Origin: Planctomycetaceae bacterium
GTDB lineage: Bacteria > Planctomycetota > Planctomycetia > Pirellulales > UBA1268
Direction: 5' to 3'
NCBI GenBank assembly: GCA_947453875.1
Contig: CANGIH010000157.1
Coordinates: forward strand, 1 to 6,251
Length of the DNA stretch: 6,251 nt
The position numbers and the translations under genes are program-made. Below, one piece after another: positions 1 to 5,351 of this stretch. The notes beneath the pieces were generated by a model that saw nothing but the letters and a program-made list of their open reading frames with translations, made no database searches and was not told the DNA's origin. The stretch's first letter is position 1. Each line of letters begins with the position of its first letter.

Positions 1-2
1 AT

Positions 3-1907
3 TCGCTCCGTCCCCATGCCTGGCGGTATCGCGATTGGGTGGTGAAGAGTTTTCGCGATGACCTCCCCCTCGATCGCTTCATTCAGGAGCAACTCGCCGG
101 GGACGAACTGGCCGCCACGACCCACGATGCGACGAGTGACGCGGTCAACGATCCGGTCCGTCGCGACCATCTGATCGCCACCGGATTCCTGCGGATGGCG
201 CCCGACGGCACCGGCGATCCCGTCCCTGATCAGAATCTCGCCCGCAACCAGGTGATCGCCGAGCAGATCAAGGTGACGACATCGTCGCTGCTCGGGCTTA
301 CCGTCGCCTGCGCGCAGTGCCACGACCATCGCTACGACCCCGTCTCGCAGATCGACTACTACCGCCTCCGGGCGATCTTCGATCCGGTCTACGACTGGGA
401 GCAGTGGCGGGCTCCGGGGGCGAGGGTTTATTCCCTCTTCACCCCGGAGGAGCGTGCGGCCGCTTCCCGGATCGAGGCCGATGCAGCGAAGATCGACGCC
501 GAGGCCGATGCGATGCGCAAGGCGTTCCTCGATGAGATCTTCGAGAAGGAGATCGTCAAGCTGCCGGAAGAGGTTCGCGACGACTACCGCAAGGCCCGGG
601 CCACGCCCGATGGCGAACGGAGCGAGGAGCAAAAGACGCTGATCCGAAAATACCCGGCGGCCCTCGCCACCTACTCCCTCGACCTCTACGACCCGGCGAA
701 GGAAAAACTGGTCAACGACAAGCGGGCCGAGGGGACGAAGCTCCGGGGCACGAAGCCCGCCGAAGGCTTCCTGATGGCCGCGGTGGAGGTGAAGGGGCGA
801 GTCCCCGAGACGAAGCTTTTCCATCGTGGCGACCACGAACAACCAAAGCAGACGGTCGGGCCGGGAGAGCTCGCCGTGCTGGCGGCGGCCGGCCCGCCGG
901 GGGAGGGCATCGAGCCCTTCGTGCCTGCCGAGCTTCCCTCGGGCTCGAGTGGGAGGCGCCTGGCCTACGCCCGCTGGCTGACCGGTGGCCGCCACCCGCT
1001 TGTCGCCCGGGTGCTCGTCAACCGATTCTGGCTGGGGCATTTTGGCCGCGGTCTGGTCGCCACCCCCGGCGATTTCGGTCGGCTCGGCGACCGCCCCAGT
1101 CATCCAGATATTCTCGACTGGCTGGCAGCCACGTTTGTCGAGGGGGGCTGGAAGCTGAAGAACCTCCACCGGCTTATCGTCTCAAGCGCGGTCTATCGGC
1201 AGGGGAGCGTCAACGACGCGGCGAGCGCCGCCGACCCCGACAACCGGCTTCTCGCCCGCGTCCTGCCGCGGAGGCTCGATGCCGAGAGCTTCCGTGACGC
1301 CGTCCTCGGGGCCTCGGGCCGACTCGTCGACGCCGGCGGTGGGCCTTCTGTGGGGATCGCCAAGGATCCCCTCGGCCGGATCGTCGTCGGCCGCGAGGAG
1401 AAGGACGCCAACGGCGACGTCGTCCGGGTGGTGAGCCTCGGGGCGGATGACTTTCGTCGCTCACTCTACGTCCAGTCGCGTCGCACCGAACCGGTGACCG
1501 TGCTGGAAGCGTTCGACCAACCGGAGATGAAGCCCAACTGCGAACTCCGGAGGGCATCGACCGTGGCGCCGCAAGCGCTCCTGATGCTCAACGACACCTT
1601 CGTTCTCGACAATGCCCGGGCGCTCGCCGAGCGACTGCGACGCGAGGCGCCGGGCGACCTCCGTGCCCAGGTGGCCCGCGGTTGGCGTCTCCTCTTCAGC
1701 CGATCGCCGACTGAGGAGAATCTCGACCACGCGCTTTCCTATCTCGCCGAACAGGGCGAGGAGCTCCGCGTCCGTTTCGCCGCCTCCCCGACTCCGCCCC
1801 CCGTGGAAGGGCAGCCGGCGCCAACGCCCGCTGATCCGCAACTCGAGGCGCTTTCGAGTCTCTGCCAGGTGCTCCTGGCGTCGAACCGTTTTCTCTATCG
1901 CGACTGA
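3..1907 (+). CDS. DUF1549/DUF1553 (PSCyt2-PSD1) planctomycete cytochrome-type protein, 5' end outside window
   Basis: The 3' portion (634 codons) of a large exported-type protein. The frame is open to the left edge, and residues before the GTG at 39 already fit the family (AWRYRDWV just before and over it), so 39 is not a start. Numbering from 39: DUF1549 core with DRFIQEQLAGDEL (12-24), IATGFLR (46-52) and a haem-type CAQCH at 91-95 (bases 309-323), followed by DHRYDP. A charged, probably helical stretch covers about 136-235. FHRGDHEQP with VGPGELAVL (261-281) is the usual linker before DUF1553. DUF1553 runs from about 305 to the end (LAYARWLTGG, VNRFWLGHFGRGLV, RRLDAESFRDA, STVAPQALLMLND) and closes with the typical LCQVLLASNRFLYRD. 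Family members bind haem or pair with DUF1501 genes, but no reaction is established. By comparison with the copy at 5352, roughly 245 N-terminal residues are missing. It forms an operon with the next gene. Confidence 0.95.
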   Translation, partial: SLRPHAWRYRDWVVKSFRDDLPLDRFIQEQLAGDELAATTHDATSDAVNDPVRRDHLIATGFLRMAPDGTGDPVPDQNLARNQVIAEQIKVTTSSLLGLTVACAQCHDHRYDPVSQIDYYRLRAIFDPVYDWEQWRAPGARVYSLFTPEERAAASRIEADAAKIDAEADAMRKAFLDEIFEKEIVKLPEEVRDDYRKARATPDGERSEEQKTLIRKYPAALATYSLDLYDPAKEKLVNDKRAEGTKLRGTKPAEGFLMAAVEVKGRVPETKLFHRGDHEQPKQTVGPGELAVLAAAGPPGEGIEPFVPAELPSGSSGRRLAYARWLTGGRHPLVARVLVNRFWLGHFGRGLVATPGDFGRLGDRPSHPDILDWLAATFVEGGWKLKNLHRLIVSSAVYRQGSVNDAASAADPDNRLLARVLPRRLDAESFRDAVLGASGRLVDAGGGPSVGIAKDPLGRIVVGREEKDANGDVVRVVSLGADDFRRSLYVQSRRTEPVTVLEAFDQPEMKPNCELRRASTVAPQALLMLNDTFVLDNARALAERLRREAPGDLRAQVARGWRLLFSRSPTEENLDHALSYLAEQGEELRVRFAASPTPPPVEGQPAPTPADPQLEALSSLCQVLLASNRFLYRD

Positions 1908-1908
1908 C

Positions 1909-1912
1909 AGGG
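1909..1912 (+). promoter_or_regulatory. Shine-Dalgarno-like AGGG before the DUF1501 gene
   Basis: AGGG lies six bases before the ATG at 1919, inside the 11-base gap after the upstream stop. It is weak but correctly spaced. The short gap with no promoter-like sequence argues for translation from a transcript shared with the DUF1553 gene. Confidence 0.5.
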
Positions 1913-1918
1913 CACCCC

Positions 1919-3379
1919 ATGAGCACCAACCAAAGCAAGCCTTCCCTCTGCTCACGCCGCCATCTCCTCCATTCCGGTGGATTCTCGCTGGCTGGCCTGG
2001 GGCTCGCGACGCTGCTCGATCGCGACGGTCTGCTTGCGGCGCCGGTAAAGCCGCTGACGGCCGCGGAGGAGCATTTCGACCTCCTCCCCAAATCACCCCC
2101 GCAGCCGGCGCGTGCGAAGGCGATGATTTCCCTGTTCATGATGGGGGGGCCGTCGCAGATGGATCTCTTCGACCCCAAACCGATGCTCGCCAGGTACGCC
2201 GGGCAGACCTTCCCGGGCGAGATCAAATACGACAACCTCGCCGAGGCGTCCGCCAAGGTCCTCGGGCCGGGCTGGGCCTTCGCTCCGCGGGGGAAGTGCG
2301 GCATGGAGCTGTCCGATCTCCTCCCGCATCTGGCGAATGTCTGCGACGACATCACGCTCATCCGCTCGATGCATTCGGGCGTCAACAACCATGGTCAGGC
2401 CCTCTACGCCCTCAACGCCGGCAAGATCAGCGCCGGGCGCCCCACACTCGGGGCCTGGCTCTGTTACGGGCTGGGGAGCGAGACGCAGGACCTCCCCGCC
2501 TACATGGTGCTCGCCCATCCCGGCGGCCTGCCGACCTTCCAGGGGGAGCATTTCACCAACGGCTGGCTGCCGAGCCTCTACCAGGGGACGCTGGTGCGGG
2601 CTTCGGAACCGAGGATGCTGAACCTCGACCCCGCGCCGATGTTGCGTGGCGCGCCGCAGCGACGGCAGCTGCAACTGCTCGAGAAGCTCAACGACGACCA
2701 CGCCCGAGAGCATCCCGGCGAGCACGATCTCCGCGCGAGGATCGCCAGCTATGCGCTCGCGGCACGGATGCAGACGGCCGCCAAGGAAGCGCTCGACATC
2801 TCCACCGAGCCGGCCCATATCCGCGCGCTCTACGGCGTCGACAACCCGGCTACGGCCGATTACGCGACGCGCTGCCTCATCGCCCGCCGGCTCGTCGAGC
2901 GCGGCGTCCGCTACGTCCAGGTGCTCAATGCGGGGCAGTCGTGGGACCACCACGGCGGCATCAAGGGCGCTCTTCCCGCCAGTTGTCTCGCCGTCGATCA
3001 GCCGTCGGCGGCCCTCGTGGCCGACCTGAAACAGCGTGGCCTCCTCGACTCGACGGTGGTGCACTGGGGGGGCGAGATGGGGCGGCTTCCGGTCCTCCAG
3101 AACGACGGCGGACCGGAGAAGTGGGGACGCGATCACAACACCTACGGTTTTTCCCAATGGGTGGCCGGGGGGGGCTTCAGGGCCGGCTGCACGTACGGCG
3201 AGACCGACGAGTGGGGCCACAAGGCGGTGAAGGACGTGGTCCACCATTACGACTGGCACGCCACGCTCCTCGACCGCTTCGGCTTCGACCACAAGGAGCT
3301 CGTCTACAAACGCGAGGGGCTCGCCGCCTCCCTCACCGATGGCCAGGACGCGCGGATCGTGACCGACATCCTCACCTGA
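1919..3379 (+). CDS. DUF1501 protein, Tat-exported, alkaline-phosphatase/sulfatase-like fold
   Basis: A complete 486-residue protein of normal family length. The ATG at 1919 follows AGGG (1909-1912) at six bases and lies 11 bases after the previous stop. Residues 12-17 (SRRHLL) and the hydrophobic stretch to about 33 form a twin-arginine signal, with likely cleavage near LLAAP (38-42). DUF1501 landmarks follow in order: GGPSQMDLFDPKP (76-88), RSMHSGVNNHGQAL (149-162), GRPTLGAWLCYGLGSE (173-188), SWDHHGG (341-347), WGGEMGR (383-389), GRDHNTYGFSQWVAGGG (403-419) and DWHATLLDRFGFDHKEL (445-461). DUF1501 belongs to the alkaline-phosphatase clan; the Asp/His-rich motifs are the presumed metal sites, though the substrate is unknown. 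Departures from the common consensus are GEMGRLP in place of GEFGRTP and a C-terminus lacking the usual GRdfRLT. It probably acts in the periplasm with the upstream partner, whose gene it follows in many planctomycete genomes. Confidence 0.95.
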   Translation: MSTNQSKPSLCSRRHLLHSGGFSLAGLGLATLLDRDGLLAAPVKPLTAAEEHFDLLPKSPPQPARAKAMISLFMMGGPSQMDLFDPKPMLARYAGQTFPGEIKYDNLAEASAKVLGPGWAFAPRGKCGMELSDLLPHLANVCDDITLIRSMHSGVNNHGQALYALNAGKISAGRPTLGAWLCYGLGSETQDLPAYMVLAHPGGLPTFQGEHFTNGWLPSLYQGTLVRASEPRMLNLDPAPMLRGAPQRRQLQLLEKLNDDHAREHPGEHDLRARIASYALAARMQTAAKEALDISTEPAHIRALYGVDNPATADYATRCLIARRLVERGVRYVQVLNAGQSWDHHGGIKGALPASCLAVDQPSAALVADLKQRGLLDSTVVHWGGEMGRLPVLQNDGGPEKWGRDHNTYGFSQWVAGGGFRAGCTYGETDEWGHKAVKDVVHHYDWHATLLDRFGFDHKELVYKREGLAASLTDGQDARIVTDILT

Positions 3380-3400
3380 CGCGCCGGCCGGCCAAGCTGC

Positions 3401-3406
3401 TATGCT
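3401..3406 (+). promoter_or_regulatory. Candidate -10 box (TATGCT) for the DUF5076-like gene
   Basis: TATGCT stands alone in the otherwise GC-rich 48-base gap after the DUF1501 stop. Transcription would begin near 3413, giving a leader of about 15 bases that still contains the ribosome binding site. The best -35 resemblance is CTGACG at 3376-3381, but its 19-base spacing is long, so read-through from the upstream operon is equally possible. Confidence 0.35.
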
Positions 3407-3415
3407 GCTCGCACC

Positions 3416-3422
3416 AAGGGAG
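3416..3422 (+). promoter_or_regulatory. Ribosome binding site of the DUF5076-like gene
   Basis: AAGGGAG sits five bases before the ATG at 3428, the clearest Shine-Dalgarno sequence in the window. It fixes that start over the in-frame ATG 45 bases further on (residue 16). Confidence 0.75.
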
Positions 3423-3427
3423 CCGCC

Positions 3428-3739
3428 ATGACCGACGACGCCAACTCGCACAACCACCTCGACGCCCCGCCGATGTCCCATGAGGATCCGGGCGCGGTCG
3501 AACTCGTCCGCTTCTGGGTCACCCCCGACATGGCCACGCAGGTCAGCCTGCGGACCGCCTTCGACGATCCGAACGCCTGGGGGATCCTCCTGGTCGACCT
3601 CGCCAACCACGTCGCCGACGCGTACGGCCGGGAAGGGGAAGACCGCGACAAGGTGCTGGCCCGGATCAAGGGGGCTTTTGACGAGGAGTGGTTGAATCCC
3701 ACCGACGTCGACCCGGATGAGGACGACGACGAGGCCTGA
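3428..3739 (+). CDS. Small DUF5076-like protein
   Basis: A complete 103-residue soluble protein without signal peptide or membrane segment, so presumably cytoplasmic. The core ELVRFWVTPD (25-34), QVSLRTAF (38-45) and DPNAWGILLVDLANHVADAY (47-66), followed by a helix with IKGAFDEEWLNPTD (80-93), matches what I recall of DUF5076, a small family of unknown function in proteobacteria and planctomycetes. That assignment is from memory of the consensus. The last ten residues (DVDPDEDDDE) form a strongly acidic tail, and the first 20 are polar and probably disordered. A strong ribosome binding site supports the start. The gene follows the DUF1501 gene by 48 bases on the same strand and converges on the lactonase gene. 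A link to the exported proteins around it is not evident; it may simply be a neighbour with its own promoter. Confidence 0.85.
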   Translation: MTDDANSHNHLDAPPMSHEDPGAVELVRFWVTPDMATQVSLRTAFDDPNAWGILLVDLANHVADAYGREGEDRDKVLARIKGAFDEEWLNPTDVDPDEDDDEA

Positions 3740-3741
3740 GC

Positions 3742-3759
3742 CGGGAAGATCGTCTCCCG
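3742..3759. terminator. Hairpin in the convergent gap, possible bidirectional terminator
   Basis: CGGGA (3742-3746) pairs with TCCCG (3755-3759). After a bulged A at 3747, GA pairs with TC (3753-3754) around a TCG loop, giving a seven-pair stem. It starts three bases after the DUF5076-like stop and lies about 40 bases beyond the lactonase stop, where a shared terminator would be expected. There is no T-run on either side, so it is not a canonical intrinsic terminator. Confidence 0.35.
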
Positions 3760-3799
3760 CGATCGAGGCGGTGACCTTCCGATTCGCTCTCGGCCAGCA

Positions 3800-5077
3800 T
3801 CACTTCCCGACGGCGAGGTCGAGGAAGACGACGTGCGAGGGATTGCCGACGGCGGCGTAGTGGCCGGTAAACGTCAGCCGCCCCGAAGCCTTGTCGACCG
3901 CGAAGATCGCCACGTTGTCATCGCGCTGGTTGCAGCAGGCGAGGAAGCTTCCGCCGGGAGAAAACGTGAAGCTCCGCGGATAGTTGCCGCGCGTCCACTC
4001 TTCGCCGAGATACTCGAGCGTCCCGTCGCTGGTGACGCGGAAGATGGCGATGCTGTCGTGGAGCCGGTTGCCGCAGTAGACGAACCGGCCGTCGGGGCTG
4101 ACGAGGATCTCCGAGCAGAAATTGCTCCCCTTGAAGCCGGGGGGGAGCGTGGAGAGCGTCTGCCGGGCCTCGAGCGTGCCGGTGACGGCATCCCAGTCGA
4201 ACGTCACCACCGACGAGCCCTCTTCCTGGATCGAGACGAGACGGCGACCATCGGGATGGAAGTGAAAATGCCGCGGGCCGTCCCCCGGCGGGAAAGCCAC
4301 CGCATGAGGGGCGCTCGCGACGAGTTTTCCCTGGGCCGCGTCGAAGTCCCAGACGAAAATCCGATCGAGCCCCAGATCGACATGGAGGAGGTGGCGGCCG
4401 TCGGGGGAGGGGAGAATCTGGTGGGCGTGGGTGCGATCGTGGCCGCTGAAGGCGAAGCTCCCCGGGGGGGCATTTTCAGCTTTCGTCGGTCCGATTTCGC
4501 CGGCATCCTCCTTGACGTCGCTCGCCGCGCCGAGTCGGCCATCGGCAAGGATCGGCAGCACCGCCACCGAACCGCCGAAATAGTTGGCGACGAAGAGGTG
4601 TTTTCCGTTCGGGTGGAGACTCACGAACGTCGGCCCCGCACCGCCTGAGGAGACGGAGTTCAGGGGCTCGAGCGCCCCGGAAGTGCGATCGACGGCGAAG
4701 GCGGTCACAGTCCCATGCTTGCCGGGGCCGACGCGGTCGGTCTCGTTGGCCGAGTAGAGCCGGGTGCCATCGGCGTTCACCACCAGGCAACTCGGGCTCG
4801 TCCCCAGCTCGTGGACGCCTGCCTCCGTCCAGGCGCCGCTCGTGCGGTTCACCTGGAAGATGTGAATCCCCCGGCCGTTCCCCGGGGGGAGATCGACCTG
4901 GGTGGGGAGGGTGTCTTTGAGTGGGGAGGAGAAGGTGCCGACATACGCCAGAAGCGGCAAGTCGGCCGTCGGCGCAGCCATCGCTCGCCCAACCGCGGCC
5001 GGTGCCAAGAACGCCGCCGAGGCCCCGAGAAACGTGCGGCGGGGAAGGATCGTGGAGCGTGACGCGGGGCGGAGCAT
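3800..5077 (-). CDS. Tat-exported lactonase-family seven-bladed beta-propeller (6-phosphogluconolactonase-like)
   Basis: A 425-residue protein read from the ATG at 5077. This start has GAGG five bases upstream, places the twin-arginine motif PRRTFLG at residues 12-18, and lies downstream of a TACAAT box. The frame extends to a GTG at 5152, which has no ribosome binding site and precedes that box. A hydrophobic stretch ends at AMA (32-34), a likely cleavage site. Propeller repeats follow: PSCLVVNADGTRLYSAN, PTFVSLHPNGKHLFVAN, HQILPSPDGRHLLHVDLG, GPRHFHFHPDGRRLVSIQE, SEILVSPDGRFVYCGN and PRSFTFSPGGSFLACCNQ. These match the Pgl-type lactonase family (PF10282). Cytosolic members hydrolyse 6-phosphogluconolactone, but export makes a pentose-phosphate role unlikely; hydrolysis of an extracytoplasmic sugar lactone, or a non-enzymatic propeller, fits better. 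It converges on the DUF5076-like gene and diverges from the second PSCyt gene. Confidence 0.92.
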   Translation of the reverse strand: MLRPASRSTILPRRTFLGASAAFLAPAAVGRAMAAPTADLPLLAYVGTFSSPLKDTLPTQVDLPPGNGRGIHIFQVNRTSGAWTEAGVHELGTSPSCLVVNADGTRLYSANETDRVGPGKHGTVTAFAVDRTSGALEPLNSVSSGGAGPTFVSLHPNGKHLFVANYFGGSVAVLPILADGRLGAASDVKEDAGEIGPTKAENAPPGSFAFSGHDRTHAHQILPSPDGRHLLHVDLGLDRIFVWDFDAAQGKLVASAPHAVAFPPGDGPRHFHFHPDGRRLVSIQEEGSSVVTFDWDAVTGTLEARQTLSTLPPGFKGSNFCSEILVSPDGRFVYCGNRLHDSIAIFRVTSDGTLEYLGEEWTRGNYPRSFTFSPGGSFLACCNQRDDNVAIFAVDKASGRLTFTGHYAAVGNPSHVVFLDLAVGK

Positions 5078-5082
5078 CGGGG

Positions 5083-5086
5083 CCTC
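5083..5086 (-). promoter_or_regulatory. Shine-Dalgarno GAGG that decides the lactonase start
   Basis: Read on the minus strand, GAGG lies five bases before the ATG at 5077. The alternative GTG at 5152 has no such sequence, so the site favours the shorter protein with the Tat motif close to its N-terminus. Confidence 0.55.
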
Positions 5087-5136
5087 GGCAAGGATCGGGA
5101 AAACGGACGCCCCCTGCCAGGAGCGGGGCAGACGGG

Positions 5137-5142
5137 ATTGTA
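5137..5142 (-). promoter_or_regulatory. Candidate -10 box (TACAAT) for the lactonase gene
   Basis: The plus strand reads ATTGTA, so the minus strand has TACAAT, one mismatch from consensus. Transcription would start near 5130, giving a leader of about 53 bases before the ATG at 5077. No good -35 is visible at 16-18 bases (CACCGT or TCACCG), so an activator or a non-housekeeping sigma factor is possible. Confidence 0.5.
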
Positions 5143-5188
5143 CCGTTGCCACACGGCCGACGGTGATCCCTGCCCCGGGCGGCTATGA

Positions 5189-5199
5189 GCCTGACAGGC
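5189..5199. repeat. Short perfect inverted repeat (GCCTG-A-CAGGC)
   Basis: An 11-base palindrome with five-base arms and a one-base centre. It lies about 50 bases upstream of the lactonase -10 candidate, a position typical of activator sites, but arms this short arise by chance in GC-rich DNA. Confidence 0.3.
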
Positions 5200-5288
5200 C
5201 GCCATAAGCTCTTTGCGAGCCATCGGTTGCAGCAAGCCCCCCGGTCGCGTCTCGACGTCGTCCACGGGCGTCTTCACCGGGAGCAAAC

Positions 5289-5294
5289 TAAGAT
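5289..5294 (+). promoter_or_regulatory. Candidate -10 box (TAAGAT) for the second PSCyt gene
   Basis: TAAGAT lies in the most AT-rich patch of the intergenic region, 57 bases before the ATG at 5352. No acceptable -35 is seen at 16-18 bases; the nearest resemblance is TCTTCA at 5271-5276, which is too close. Confidence 0.3.
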
Positions 5295-5306
5295 GGTTCG
5301 AGAACC
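5295..5306. repeat. Perfect inverted repeat abutting the TAAGAT box (GGTTC-GA-GAACC)
   Basis: A 12-base palindrome with five-base arms begins at the base after the candidate -10 box, so it would cover the transcription start (about 5301). This is a classic repressor position; alternatively it could form a small hairpin at the transcript's 5' end. Arm length alone is not significant. Confidence 0.35.
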
Positions 5307-5351
5307 CGGGAGACACCAGCCGCCTCCCCGCCCCGGAGATTTTCATCCGCC

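Larger units (their letters stand above)
5078..5351. other. Divergent intergenic region between lactonase and second PSCyt gene
   Basis: These 274 bases separate two divergently transcribed genes and hold no convincing gene. Open frames here are short, lack supporting signals and run into a neighbour. Visible structure is a TACAAT box facing left (5137-5142), a TAAGAT box facing right (5289-5294), and perfect short inverted repeats at 5189-5199 (GCCTG-A-CAGGC) and 5295-5306 (GGTTC-GA-GAACC). CCGGGAG occurs twice, at 5277-5283 and 5306-5312, on either side of the right-facing box. GGCGGC (5178-5183) could also pair with GCCGCC (5198-5203) around a 14-base loop. Confidence 0.7.

Noticed and set aside
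39..41. GTG as the start of the left-edge gene.
   Set aside because: The frame is open upstream to base 3 and encodes family-conserved residues (AWRYRDW) there, so the gene begins outside the window.
3383..3392. Self-complementary GCCGGCCGGC just after the DUF1501 stop as a terminator.
   Set aside because: It is a palindrome without a loop or T-run in very GC-rich DNA, too short to be convincing.
1612..3483. A 623-codon open frame on the plus strand overlapping the DUF1553, DUF1501 and DUF5076-like genes.
   Set aside because: The translation is low-complexity and rich in Arg, Pro and Ala, with no recognisable domain, and it spans three genes whose products match known families. It is a frame left open by high GC.
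2093..3610. A 505-codon antisense frame opposite the DUF1501 gene.
   Set aside because: It is Val/Gly/Arg/Glu-rich, the usual product of reading GC-rich codons antisense. It shows no family motifs and lies entirely over well-supported genes.
3833..4648. A 271-codon plus-strand frame opposite the lactonase gene.
   Set aside because: It is compositionally biased antisense of clear propeller repeats, with no ribosome binding site or motif.
3800..5077. Calling the propeller protein the housekeeping 6-phosphogluconolactonase (pgl).
   Set aside because: The twin-arginine signal indicates export, whereas the pentose phosphate enzyme works in the cytoplasm; only the family name is supported.
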